Source: Planctomycetota bacterium (lineage in GTDB: Bacteria > Planctomycetota > UBA8108 > JACQVS01). From it: DNA of 64,000 nucleotides. Under the pieces are notes generated by a model, which had not been told where the DNA came from, did not search any database, and saw only the letters and a list, made by a program, of their open reading frames with translations. Positions within the stretch are counted from its first letter, which is position 1; each line of letters opens with the position of its first letter. The stretch spans positions 1 through 64,000 of the forward strand of contig JANQLS010000084.1 of assembly GCA_028280485.1 (NCBI GenBank), given 5' to 3'. The position numbers and the translations under genes were made by a program. Shown here piece by piece: positions 26,048 through 34,565 of the stretch.

Positions 26048-27046
26048 TCAGTTCAAATAAACCGTTCTTTTTTCGGTTGCTGCCTTAACGATGGCTTGCT
26101 GAGTTTTCCATGCTTCCCGAAAGTGTCCCCAGTGAGCGATGGCGGGTAAGAGCTTAGGACGGAATGCGCTCTTTAAAAAACGCCGAAAGGAAGTGTGAGC
26201 AGAGAAATCAAATTCATTCTCGGGGCCAATTCTCTCAAAATGGCGGGGATCAAGAATTAATTTAAATAGACCTTCCCTCGAAAGTTTTGCGAATGAAGTC
26301 CCCAGAAAAGAGATGAATTCGTTACCCAGCTCAGCTTCTTCCTCAATCCCTATCCAGGTGGAATCGGGATAAATGAGCATCAGAGAATTTTCATCCTTTT
26401 CAATATCGAATTCAACCCGAAGTGGCGCCTCCCCCACAAGACTATTCATCAAATCGATCCAAACCAAATCCTCGAATACAAAACGCTGATTGGGATGGCT
26501 TGAAAGAGATAATGTGCCATACTCCAGCTCTCCGAACAGAAGATCTTCACGCACCAGTTTAATCACTCTCATCATCGAATGCTGATCTCTGAGTAAACCA
26601 CTCCAATGGACTCTGGAAGGAGCTTCAGAAAACAGAAGCTCAAGCTGATTCATCTGATCACTGGCGAGCAAGCTTGAAGCTTGATACTTAGATCGTTCGG
26701 GCTCGTAAACAAAAATCCCTTCTGCAGATTCAACGAGCTTTTTTTCATAATCAGATAACGTGCTCAAACGTTCGGAGTGAACGAGGCAATGGGAAAACCC
26801 AGGAAAACTGTTAGCTGGTTTTATAATGTGTAGATATTTCTTGTAGTGATTTAAAAACTTATTTATCTCACCCTCATTATTATCCAACACAAAAACATCG
26901 AGAGGTCTCTCTGAATTCAACTCTTCTAAAGAATTATGAGGGATATCCAATCCGACACAACCCGCAAGAGCGCTAGCAGTCAGTCCCAATGCAGTTCTTC
27001 GCGTCATCCGATTGACAGTTGAAGGAGGTTTCTTTTTATTCTGCAT
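26048..27046 (-). CDS. Tat-exported lipoprotein, possibly Gfo/Idh/MocA-like
   Basis: The N-terminus carries a twin-arginine signal (TRRTALGLTASALAGC) combined with a lipobox at ALAGC, predicting export as a folded lipoprotein. The 332-residue sequence is not confidently assignable. The C-terminal stretch HFREAWKTQQAIVKAATEKR resembles the end of Gfo/Idh/MocA oxidoreductases, and the middle has an alpha/beta rhythm, but the usual N-terminal Rossmann GxGxxG is not visible. It may be a degenerate or highly divergent relative that no longer binds NAD. It sits between UPF0261 and GT9 genes with gaps of only 15-16 bases, so the three are probably co-transcribed. Confidence 0.62.
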   Translation of the reverse strand: MQNKKKPPSTVNRMTRRTALGLTASALAGCVGLDIPHNSLEELNSERPLDVFVLDNNEGEINKFLNHYKKYLHIIKPANSFPGFSHCLVHSERLSTLSDYEKKLVESAEGIFVYEPERSKYQASSLLASDQMNQLELLFSEAPSRVHWSGLLRDQHSMMRVIKLVREDLLFGELEYGTLSLSSHPNQRFVFEDLVWIDLMNSLVGEAPLRVEFDIEKDENSLMLIYPDSTWIGIEEEAELGNEFISFLGTSFAKLSREGLFKLILDPRHFERIGPENEFDFSAHTSFRRFLKSAFRPKLLPAIAHWGHFREAWKTQQAIVKAATEKRTVYLN

Positions 27047-27061
27047 TCACACCCCAACCTT

Positions 27062-28264
27062 TCACTTCATGAGTGCTAATAGCTTATTGACACATGCTTC
27101 GGCGAATACAGGAGAATTGATCTCCTCTTCTAACTCAATAATTTCGATCCGGTCAGCGAGATTCGATCTCAGAGAAGCGAATAAGGCTTGATCAGCCCCG
27201 GGATCATAAAAGGCTTGCCCCTCACAACTGATCACACTGATGCCCTTAAGGGGTAACAGAACGGCTACGGGTCCTTTAGAAGCATTCAACTTTTCGGCTA
27301 AGATTTTCCCCAGTTGCTCGCATTCTTCCGGAGTTGTTCGCATCAAAGTCACTTGAGGGTTGTGCTTGTAGAACAACCTTCCATTAAATTTTTCGGGAAC
27401 AGTTTCGGGAGCGTGAAAGTTCACCATGTCTAAACAGCCCGGAACAACAACTGAAGGGGTTCCCGTTCGCGCGGCTGCTTCTAAGCGAGTCGGCCCTGCC
27501 GTTAAAACTCCCCCGACGAGTTCATCCGCCCATTCAGTCGTGGTGATATCCAGGACACCATAAATTTTTCGAGCTTCGATTAAGGCCTCCATCGTCCTTC
27601 CACCCGTTCCGGTGGCGTGAAAGACCAGTACTTCATAATCCTTTCGCTCCAACTGATCACGAGCCATACCGACACAATCGGTGGTATTTCCAAATTGACT
27701 CGCGGCTATAACAGGGCGGAGGGCTTCTTGAGAGATTTCTTCTTCCACCATTCCTGCGATGGCTCCCGCGGCGCGAGTGAATACCTCTCGACTGATGCGA
27801 TTGATTCCGGCGATGTCGACAACGCTGGGGATCATGGTGATATCTTGAACCCCTACATAATGCTGAATATTTCCACTCGCTAAGGTCGAAACCATCACTC
27901 TTGGGAAGCCGAACGGCAGGGCCCGCATACCGGCAGTGGCGATCGCTGTGCCTCCACCACCTCCTAAGGAGATGACTCCATCGATCTTCTTTTCATTGAA
28001 GAAGTGAACTAAAACTAAAGGTGCAGCTTGAGACATGAACTCGACCGAAGCACCGCGATCTTGTTGATGGAGTGCGGCATGGAGATCCATCCCTGCGATC
28101 TCAGCAACTTGCTCGCGTGAAACATCGGGCTGAATCGTGGAGGGAGCCCCCGTACCCACATCGATGAGCAGAACTTGATGCCCTCTTCGTTTGAGGACTT
28201 CAGCGACGAATGCGTGTTCCTCACCTTTGGTGTCGAAAGTTCCTAAGATGGCGATCGTGGGCAT
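27062..28264 (-). CDS. UPF0261 family protein (Tm-1-like ATP-binding domain)
   Basis: The 400-residue protein begins IAILGTFDTKGEEHAFVAEV, the hallmark of the UPF0261/Tm-1-like family, and has a glycine-rich loop (GVISLGGGGGTAIATAGM). A second domain contains FHATGTGGRTMEALI and a TIM-barrel-like end. Plant Tm-1 binds ATP and inhibits tobamovirus replication, but the bacterial role is unknown. It leads a short operon with a Tat lipoprotein and a GT9 glycosyltransferase, an association that does not explain its job. Upstream lies the repeat island 3' of tRNA-Lys. Confidence 0.88.
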   Translation of the reverse strand: MPTIAILGTFDTKGEEHAFVAEVLKRRGHQVLLIDVGTGAPSTIQPDVSREQVAEIAGMDLHAALHQQDRGASVEFMSQAAPLVLVHFFNEKKIDGVISLGGGGGTAIATAGMRALPFGFPRVMVSTLASGNIQHYVGVQDITMIPSVVDIAGINRISREVFTRAAGAIAGMVEEEISQEALRPVIAASQFGNTTDCVGMARDQLERKDYEVLVFHATGTGGRTMEALIEARKIYGVLDITTTEWADELVGGVLTAGPTRLEAAARTGTPSVVVPGCLDMVNFHAPETVPEKFNGRLFYKHNPQVTLMRTTPEECEQLGKILAEKLNASKGPVAVLLPLKGISVISCEGQAFYDPGADQALFASLRSNLADRIEIIELEEEINSPVFAEACVNKLLALMK

Positions 28265-28880
28265 GGGACCTTCTCGATATTGTTGGTTTAACGGAATCGT
28301 GGGAGCGAGCCGTCATGATAGCCGAAAAGAAAGTAGTCCGCACGCACTGCGTGCGGGCATTCTTCGAACCGACAATAGAATTAAATAGATGGGTTCGGCC
28401 TAGTAGTAGGCTCGACCTTCCAGCCGGAGAGAGTGAGAATTAGTTAATGATTTCGAGTGGGAAAAGAATGAATGAGCATGAATGACCAAACCATTCAAAG
28501 AAGAGAGTTTTAAAGGGAGTGGATGGCCCGAGCGTAGGATGAGTGAAGAAACTTTGAAGAGGAAGACGCGAATCAGGAGACGCCCCGCGGAGCGGGACGA
28601 CAACTAAGGTGACCCGATCAAGTTTTGAAGTTAGTTTTTAAAATGAACTATCGATACCAAGGAGGGCCGCACGTAGAACGTGCGGACTACAAGGGATAAC
28701 GACAAAAATTAAAAAGCATTAAAAAAAAGCGTGCCCCCTTTAGGGAGTGCGCAAGCTGTAGGCTTGCTTGCACGATGGAGCCGCCGATAGCGGTGACCAT
28801 CATTACGACCTTTAGGAGTGCGCAAGCCTTCGGCTTGCCTGCACGAAGTCGCAGCGACAGCTGCGACCCATCAAAAACGA
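28265..28880. repeat. Composite hairpin-repeat island on the 3' side of tRNA-Lys
   Basis: No gene is present. In order: a CCGCACGCA palindrome at 28338-28356; a module of about 205 bp (28401-28605) that starts TAGTAGTAGGCTCG and ends CAGGAGACGCC..GCGGAGCG..; the hairpin GGAGGGCCGCACGTAGAACG (28661-28690); then two copies of a GGAGTGCGCAAGC-type double hairpin (about 28740-28795 and 28815-28870). The same order recurs at the tRNA-Gln locus. Confidence 0.8.
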
Positions 28881-28912
28881 AAAAAAGCTGCGGCTAACGC
28901 CGCAGCTTTTTT
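28873..28912 (-). terminator. Terminator of tRNA-Lys
   Basis: A perfect 14-bp stem (28881-28894 with 28899-28912, core GCTGCGGC/GCCGCAGC) around TAAC is followed on the minus strand by a U-rich tract, directly after the tRNA. Confidence 0.85.
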
Positions 28913-28914
28913 GA

Positions 28915-28990
28915 TGGTGAGAGCACTAGGACTCGAACCTAGGACCCACGGCTTAAAAGGCCGTTGCTCTGCCGACTGGGCTATGCTCCC
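28915..28990 (-). tRNA. tRNA-Lys (anticodon UUU)
   Basis: On the minus strand the acceptor stem is GGGAGCA with TGCTCTC, the T arm holds GGTTCGAGTCC and the anticodon loop CTTTTAA gives TTT. CCA is encoded (28915-28917), unlike in tRNA-Glu(UUC) and tRNA-Gln of this window. A strong terminator follows at once. Confidence 0.97.
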
Positions 28991-29126
28991 ACAGAATACT
29001 TATTGAATTACTCTGATTAATATAACCGAGTACTCAATGAATCCTCGTTATTTATTTCTTGGCAAATCTTTTAGCAAATTCTGGCCGAGAACGAAAGACT
29101 TTCTCTGAGTCTTTTTGAAATTCGTA

Positions 29127-29687
29127 TCAGAAGTCGGTCAACTCATCGCTTTTGGTTTTCAGAGTATCGTCGACCTTCTTTTCGTGCTTCTTGGTCAGCT
29201 CTTGAATCTCTTCTTTGAGAGATTTTTGCTCGTCTTCAGAGATCTCTTTGTCTTTCTGAAGCTGATCGGCTTGCTTGTTGGCATCCCGGCGAATATTTCG
29301 AATGGCAACTCGGGTTTCTTCTGCGACTTCCTTGGCGCGAGAAACGAGCTGTTTACGGCGCTCTTCGCTCAACGGCGGAACCTTGAGTCGAATAATTTTC
29401 CCATCGTTTGAGGGGTGAATACCCACGTCTGAACGCTGAATCGCCTTTTCGATCTCACCCAGGGCACTCGCATCGAAGGGCTTGATCACGAGTTGGTCGG
29501 GTTCAGGAGCCGAAATATTGGAGAGTTGCTTCAAGGGAGTTGATGAACCGTAATAATCGACCTGAATATTTTCGATCAAGCCAGGATTGGCTCTCCCGGT
29601 TCTCATCCCACGATATTTGTCTCCCAAAACATCGAGGGCTTTCTCCATGCGCTCTTCGGTTTCGAGAAGAATGGTGTCGTAATCCAT
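29127..29687 (-). CDS. frr: Ribosome recycling factor
   Basis: RRF splits post-termination ribosomes together with EF-G. The 186-residue length is standard. Signatures: GMRTGRANPGLIENIQVDYYG, PEPDQLVIKPFDASALGEIEKAI, LKVPPLSEERRKQLV and the long helices of domain I at both ends. The ATG at 29687 is chosen over the upstream frame start because the extra 37 residues lie inside pyrH and the family begins here. The gene starts five bases after the pyrH stop, and it is the last of the rpsB-tsf-pyrH-frr cluster. Confidence 0.97.
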   Translation of the reverse strand: MDYDTILLETEERMEKALDVLGDKYRGMRTGRANPGLIENIQVDYYGSSTPLKQLSNISAPEPDQLVIKPFDASALGEIEKAIQRSDVGIHPSNDGKIIRLKVPPLSEERRKQLVSRAKEVAEETRVAIRNIRRDANKQADQLQKDKEISEDEQKSLKEEIQELTKKHEKKVDDTLKTKSDELTDF

Positions 29688-29692
29688 AACCT

Positions 29693-30397
29693 TTACCGTT
29701 TCACTAAGGTACCAATTTGATCCCCTCGGAGAGCGGATTCGATATTGCCCTCTTCGATCATATTGAAAACGACAATCGGTAAATTGTTCTCTCGGCAAAG
29801 ACTGATCGCCGTAGAGTCCATCACCCGTAAATCTTTCTGCAAAACTTCAGTGAAGGAAACTTGCTCTAAAAACTCAGCATCCGGATTTTTTTCCGGGTCA
29901 TCTGAATAAATACCCTTCACTTTTGTCGCCTTGAGCACTCGATCAGCACCGATCTCGACTGCTCTTAGTGCAGCCGCACTGTCGGTAGAAAAATAAGGGT
30001 TGCCCGTTCCTCCGACGAAAATCACCGCTCGGCCTTTTTCCAAGTGGCGAATCGCTCGCCTCCTGATAAAGGGCTCGCAGACGTCATCGACGTTGATCGC
30101 AGAGAGAACGCGAGTTTCAATCCCCTGTTTTTCTAAGGCGGACTGCATGCCCAAGCCATTGATGATAGTCGCCAACATTCCCATGTAGTCAGCCGTCACT
30201 CTCTCGACCCCTTGTTCAGAGAGTTCATGACCGCGGAGAAAGTTTCCTCCCCCCACCACGAGGGCGACACTGAGATCAGGATCTTGCATCGCCTTGGCGA
30301 TTTGCTCAGCCACCATATGGACTCGAGCTCCACCGATACCCCAACCTTGTTCCGTCAGAGCCTCACCAGATAACTTAAGAAGATAGCGTCGTTTCAT
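29693..30397 (-). CDS. pyrH: Uridylate kinase
   Basis: UMP kinase phosphorylates UMP to UDP with ATP; it is an amino-acid-kinase-fold hexamer. The 234-residue protein starts YLLKLSGEAL, has VALVVGGGNFLRG, DYMGMLATIINGLGMQ, FVGGTGNPYFSTDSAAALRA and KGIYSDDPEKNPDA, all standard. It lies between tsf and frr in the conserved order. About 110 bases separate it from tsf, and a strong hairpin in that gap suggests it may have its own promoter or depend on read-through. Confidence 0.97.
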   Translation of the reverse strand: MKRRYLLKLSGEALTEQGWGIGGARVHMVAEQIAKAMQDPDLSVALVVGGGNFLRGHELSEQGVERVTADYMGMLATIINGLGMQSALEKQGIETRVLSAINVDDVCEPFIRRRAIRHLEKGRAVIFVGGTGNPYFSTDSAAALRAVEIGADRVLKATKVKGIYSDDPEKNPDAEFLEQVSFTEVLQKDLRVMDSTAISLCRENNLPIVVFNMIEEGNIESALRGDQIGTLVKR

Positions 30398-30462
30398 TTT
30401 GGGATCAGCTATTTCGAAATCAACTCTAAACGAGAACTTCGGTTCACTTGAAACTTTAGATT

Positions 30463-30495
30463 AAAAAAAGGGTGTAGTCTTGAGGACTACACCCT
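30463..30495 (-). terminator. Intrinsic terminator between tsf and pyrH
   Basis: AGGGTGTAGTC (30469-30479) and GACTACACCCT (30485-30495) form a perfect 11-bp stem with a 5-base loop. On the minus strand it is followed by seven U residues. It lies directly after tsf, so rpsB-tsf can be transcribed apart from pyrH-frr. Confidence 0.9.
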
Positions 30496-30507
30496 GGAAG
30501 AATTTGA

Positions 30508-31110
30508 TTACTCGTCGTCTCCGCCGCCGATTTGGAACCGGGCGAAGCTGCCGACGGAGATGTTCTCTCCGGTCTTCTGGATCACGGAGTTGATGTGCTC
30601 TTGAACTGTGATCTTAGGCTCCTTTACAAAACCCTGCTCTAAGAGGCAGCGTTCCTTGAAGAAGCTATTGAGCTTTCCTTCGACGATCTTATCTACGATT
30701 TCAGCCGGCTTACCTTCAGGAACCATCTCAGAGAGAATCTTGCGTTCCTTTTCGACGACTTCAGGATCGATGTCATCTTTAGACTTACCGACAGGATCGG
30801 TCATCGCGATATGCATCGCGAGGTCTTTGATGAGACCTTGGAAAACTTCACCCTTAGCGACGAAGTCGGTTTCACAGTTGAGTTCGACCATCACCCCGAT
30901 TTGACCGTTGTGGTGGATATAAGAACCGATCCAACCATTCGAAGTTGAACGACCCGCTTTTTTAGCTGCAACCTCGACACCTTTTTTACGCAAAATCTCT
31001 TTTGCCTTTTCGAGGTCCCCATCACTTTCAGTGAGGGCTTTTTTACATTCCATCATGCCGGCGCCCGTATCCGCACGGAGCTTAGCGACAGTTTTCGCAT
31101 CGACACCCAT
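30508..31110 (-). CDS. tsf: Elongation factor Ts (short form)
   Basis: EF-Ts exchanges nucleotide on EF-Tu. The 200-residue protein is the short form lacking the extra C-terminal parts of the E. coli factor (about 280 residues). It shows the N-terminal UBA-like module (VAKLRADTGAGMMECKKAL), the TDFVA motif at NCETDFVAKGEVF that contacts EF-Tu, and the C-terminal QKTGENISVGSFARFQIG. It is followed by a strong terminator at 30463-30495 and preceded by rpsB with a 64-base gap. Confidence 0.97.
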   Translation of the reverse strand: MGVDAKTVAKLRADTGAGMMECKKALTESDGDLEKAKEILRKKGVEVAAKKAGRSTSNGWIGSYIHHNGQIGVMVELNCETDFVAKGEVFQGLIKDLAMHIAMTDPVGKSKDDIDPEVVEKERKILSEMVPEGKPAEIVDKIVEGKLNSFFKERCLLEQGFVKEPKITVQEHINSVIQKTGENISVGSFARFQIGGGDDE

Positions 31111-31174
31111 GATTTATTTCCTTTTATTAATTACAGAGAGTGTGTTTCTCAGAAGCCCTATTCTTTATTGCTTC

Positions 31175-31906
31175 TTACTTCGAATCCTTCGAGGCCTTTT
31201 CAGCAACCTTGCGTTCTTCGACGGCTTTATCTCGACCCGCGATAATCGAGTCCGTGAGATGACGAAGAATCACTTGGATGGCTCTGAAGGCGTCATCGTT
31301 ACAAGGGATGGCGACATCCACTTCGTTGGGATCACAATCCGTATCGACGAGACCGATAACTGGAATGCCCAGTTTACGAGCTTCGCGAACAGCGATGTAT
31401 TCACGACGGATGTCGATGACCACCAAGCAACCGGGCATCTGTTTCATATTACGGATACCAGAAAGGTTACGGTGAATCTTTCGGCGCTCACGGCGTAAAG
31501 CTGAAACTCTCTTTTTACTGTAAGACTCGATTTCTCCCGACTGCTCTAAGCCTTCGAGCTCGATCAATCTCTTGAGTCGTTCACGGATGGTGTGATTATT
31601 GGTGAGAGTTCCACCCAACCAACGCTCGGATACGAAGTGTTGGCCGCTTCTTTGTGCTTCTTCTTGAACGAGAGCTTTCGCTTGTCGCTTGGTTCCGACG
31701 AAGATCACTTCTCGGTTACTTGCGGCGAGGCGATTGAGGAAGTTACAAGCTCTCAAGATCCCGCGTACGGTTTGACGGAGATCGATGATGTGAATCTGAT
31801 TTCTTTTCCCGAAAATGTAAGGGGACATCTTCGGATGCCAACGACTGGCCTTGTGACCGAAATGGACACCGGATTCAACCAGTTCTTTGATGTTGATTGC
31901 ACCCAA
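31175..31906 (-). CDS. rpsB: 30S ribosomal protein S2
   Basis: uS2 bridges the head and body of the 30S subunit. The 243-residue sequence has GVHFGHKASRWHPKMSPYIFG, VGTKRQAKALV, RWLGGTLTNNHTIRERL, PGCLVVIDIRREYIAVREA and IPVIGLVDTDCDPNEVD. The start codon is TTG at 31906; AAGGAG lies six bases upstream (31913-31918), which decides the start. Upstream, 31907-32153 probably carries the promoter and leader, where uS2 autoregulation would be expected from other bacteria. Confidence 0.97.
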   Translation of the reverse strand: MGAINIKELVESGVHFGHKASRWHPKMSPYIFGKRNQIHIIDLRQTVRGILRACNFLNRLAASNREVIFVGTKRQAKALVQEEAQRSGQHFVSERWLGGTLTNNHTIRERLKRLIELEGLEQSGEIESYSKKRVSALRRERRKIHRNLSGIRNMKQMPGCLVVIDIRREYIAVREARKLGIPVIGLVDTDCDPNEVDVAIPCNDDAFRAIQVILRHLTDSIIAGRDKAVEERKVAEKASKDSK

Positions 31907-32153
31907 TTTGGGCTCCTTTCTTCTGCCGATCGTGCTCAGCAGTTTTTTGGGGCTCTCCAGAGGGAGTTGGCCCTTTCAAAGGGTTTATGAAATACAGCGG
32001 GGAACTTTAAGGTTTAAAGATTGCGTGGTTGGAACCGTTAAAATGGGCTCCGTCCCCTACTGTTAAAGGAGGTCAAATTATCACAGGGATATGCTGATGG
32101 AAAGAGACTAAAAGGGCTTTTTTCAAAAGAAGTGAATTAATTTATTAGCCGCT

Positions 32154-33245
32154 TTATTCCGGAGGGGTTTCCGCCTCTTGTCGATCCAAAAACCGCAGAC
32201 GCCGAGAGAGATAATCATCCTGACTTCGGCGGATATCTTCGGTGATCTTAACAGCAATTTCGATGGCTTGGAGACCATGCTCACCCGTAACCACGGGATC
32301 TCGCCCAGTCCTCACGGCTTCGAGGAAGGAGTCGAGTTCGGTTTTTAGGGGCTCATCGGAGGGGATATTGAGCTGTTGAATATCAAAGTAGCGAGTGAAT
32401 ACAGGAAAAGCACCCTGGGCTTGCTCCATACTCGCCATTTTCTCAAAATCGATGGCAGATCGATCAAATCCGTCTTTCAGGCTGATTCGCATGCCCGTTT
32501 TGGCGATGTAATCGAGGGAGATATAGGCATTCTCACAGAAAATGCGCATCTTTCGGCTTCTTTGAATAGCGACTCGGCTGGCTTTTACCATCGCCACGCA
32601 GCCATTTTCGAAAGTGATGCGAGCATTGGCCAAATCTTCCGCATCCGATAATACTCGGGCTCCGACGGCATCCACACTCGCAACGGGTGCGTTGACCAGG
32701 TTCAACACCAAGTCGATATCGTGGATCATCAAGTCCATGACCACGCTGATATCCATCGAACGGAAACTGAAAGGCGAGATGCGGTCACATTCGATGAAGA
32801 CGGGATTTTGAATGTAGGGGTAGGTCGCGACGACGACCGGGTTAAAGCGCTCGATGTGCCCCACTTGCAGGGTGGATCCATGAGTTTTTGCGAGGGAGAT
32901 CAGCTCTTTTCCTTCATCGATCGTCGATGCCATTGGCTTTTCGACGAGAACGGAAACGCCGGATTCCATCAACTCTCGAGCGACATCGAGGTGATAACGA
33001 GTTGGGGTGACGACGCTGGCAGCAGCGACCGATCCGAGTAGCTCGGGGGTTAGATTCTCGAATGAAGGGACACCCAGGCTATCACCAATCTCTTTGGCTC
33101 TCCCGGGGAGGCTATCGACGACCCCCACCAGCTCTGCGCCTGGCAGCTCGCTGTAGACGCGAGCGTGAGCTTTCCCTAGATGACCGACCCCCACGACGAG
33201 TACCGGAATTGGCTTATCTGCGTCGGGTGCGCGTTTTTCCAACAA
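32154..33245 (-). CDS. Gfo/Idh/MocA oxidoreductase linked to lipid A genes (GnnA-like candidate)
   Basis: This NAD(P)-dependent sugar oxidoreductase has an N-terminal Rossmann motif (VLVVGVGHLGKAHARVYSEL), the EKP motif (VLVEKPMA) and QVGHIERFNP. Gfo/Idh enzymes next to lpxA include GnnA, which oxidises UDP-GlcNAc at C3 on the way to 2,3-diamino lipid A; its partner aminotransferase GnnB is not in this window, so the role is only suggested. The start is TTG; AGGAG lies five bases before the TTG at 33245 and eight before the TTG at 33242, so either may serve. It is the last gene of ompH-lpxC/fabZ-lpxA-gfo. Confidence 0.82.
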   Translation of the reverse strand: MLEKRAPDADKPIPVLVVGVGHLGKAHARVYSELPGAELVGVVDSLPGRAKEIGDSLGVPSFENLTPELLGSVAAASVVTPTRYHLDVARELMESGVSVLVEKPMASTIDEGKELISLAKTHGSTLQVGHIERFNPVVVATYPYIQNPVFIECDRISPFSFRSMDISVVMDLMIHDIDLVLNLVNAPVASVDAVGARVLSDAEDLANARITFENGCVAMVKASRVAIQRSRKMRIFCENAYISLDYIAKTGMRISLKDGFDRSAIDFEKMASMEQAQGAFPVFTRYFDIQQLNIPSDEPLKTELDSFLEAVRTGRDPVVTGEHGLQAIEIAVKITEDIRRSQDDYLSRRLRFLDRQEAETPPE

Positions 33246-33464
33246 AACAACTCCTAGAAACGGGCCGATTAGGCCAAAAATAGCAAGCTTAGGGAAGCAT
33301 TCCGCTGAATACTTTCAAGCTTCCTCCATGCTCTCGATTTTCTCGATGATCTTGATGCTCGGAACCTTCGGGTCCCTAGTGAGGAGACCTCACCCTATCC
33401 AAAACTCAATGTAATTACTTTGCTTATACCAATCCTGGAGTAACAGATAAAGCGTTTTATGGCA

Positions 33465-34352
33465 TCAATGATCACCATGATCGCCCGGATCACCGGAATC
33501 TTTCGATCCGCTATACCAGCCTTCGTGGGAGAGAGGCTGACGGGCTCGACCCTGATTACTGAGCTCAGTCGCCCGTAAGAATTTACACAGGATGTGAACT
33601 TCTTGAATATTTGGGAAGGTTTGTATGAGATCTTCCAGAGTCTCGGAGCGGGTTTTACCGGAACGAAAGAGGAGACGGTGAGCGATTTTCAGGGCATTGA
33701 GAATTTCAGTGGTGGCTCCTCGCCTTCTCAGCCCCACTCGATTGACCGCCCAAACGCGACTGGGATTTCCTTCCATCAGCATGAAAGGGGGCACATCTTG
33801 GGTAATTCGGGTCATCCCCCCGACAAAGGAATGTTGTCCTACGGTCACAAAGTGATGGACGGCGGCTAATCCCCCAAAATTGGCAAAGCTCTCGACCTTG
33901 ACATGGCCTCCCAATAAGACATTGTTCGCCATCGTGATCTCATCTTCGAGAATCGAATCGTGGGCAATATGGCAGTTCGCCATGATCAAGTTGTTATTAC
34001 CCAGCTTTGTTAAACCATCCCCGATCAGAGTTCCGGAGTTGATGGTCACATTCTCGCGGATGATGTTGCCATCTCCCATGATCACGCGAGTGTCTTCACC
34101 TGCGTATTTTTTATCTTGGGGAAGCCCACCGATGACGGTGTTGGGATAGATCTCGTTATCTTTACCGATTTCGACATTCTGAGCGAGGGTCACGTTGTTG
34201 TGGAGGTGACAACCCGCGCCGATCTTGCAGTGAGGACCGATCGTTGAAAATGGGCCGATACGCACATCTTCCTCGATTTCGGCGGTGGGATGTACCCACA
34301 CTTGATCAAAACGTGAATCTAATTCCGGTGGCTTTCGGGTCGACCAAAACAT
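33465..34352 (-). CDS. lpxA: UDP-N-acetylglucosamine acyltransferase LpxA
   Basis: LpxA transfers an acyl chain from ACP to the 3-position of UDP-GlcNAc, the first step of lipid A synthesis. The left-handed beta-helix hexapeptide repeats run from about 21 to 200, with VWVHPTAEIEEDVRIGPF and LMANCHIAHDS-type stretches; H131 in HIAHDS matches the catalytic His125 of E. coli. The C-terminal helical domain follows. At 295 residues it is some 30 longer than usual, and the extra tail is hydrophilic and ends GDPGDHGDH. The gap to lpxC/fabZ (213 bases) holds a family B hairpin repeat, and the gene probably remains in the same operon. Confidence 0.94.
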   Translation of the reverse strand: MFWSTRKPPELDSRFDQVWVHPTAEIEEDVRIGPFSTIGPHCKIGAGCHLHNNVTLAQNVEIGKDNEIYPNTVIGGLPQDKKYAGEDTRVIMGDGNIIRENVTINSGTLIGDGLTKLGNNNLIMANCHIAHDSILEDEITMANNVLLGGHVKVESFANFGGLAAVHHFVTVGQHSFVGGMTRITQDVPPFMLMEGNPSRVWAVNRVGLRRRGATTEILNALKIAHRLLFRSGKTRSETLEDLIQTFPNIQEVHILCKFLRATELSNQGRARQPLSHEGWYSGSKDSGDPGDHGDH

Positions 34353-34385
34353 ATCGCACTTCCCGTTTCTAAAGCAAACTCCCCA

Positions 34386-34565
34386 CGAGCTCGCTTCAAC
34401 ATAAAAAACTCCAGTTCCTATTCTTATAGGAACTGCGCCTACTTGGGATCAAGCAGGCCGCGAGTCGCGGTTCGAAGAATCGCGGCTCAGCGGAGCGAAG
34501 GCAAATCATTGATTTGCCGAAGCGGTTGAAGCAACTCCGAAGGAGCTTGCTTCAACATAAAAGAC
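34386..34565. repeat. Family B multi-hairpin repeat inside the lpx operon
   Basis: The copy contains a perfect 9-bp hairpin AGTTCCTAT-TCTT-ATAGGAACT (34413-34434), a CCGCGAGTCGCGG palindrome, GGCAAATC-ATT-GATTTGCC, and the end module GGTTGAAGCAACTCCGAAGG followed by a CTTCAACATAA tail. The tail sequence also occurs near the left end of the copy. It fills the lpxC/fabZ to lpxA gap. Confidence 0.8.

Noticed and set aside
28265-28880. Insertion sequence remnant next to tRNA-Lys
   Set aside because: No transposase frame or remnant was found in any reading frame; the stretch consists of small hairpin modules.
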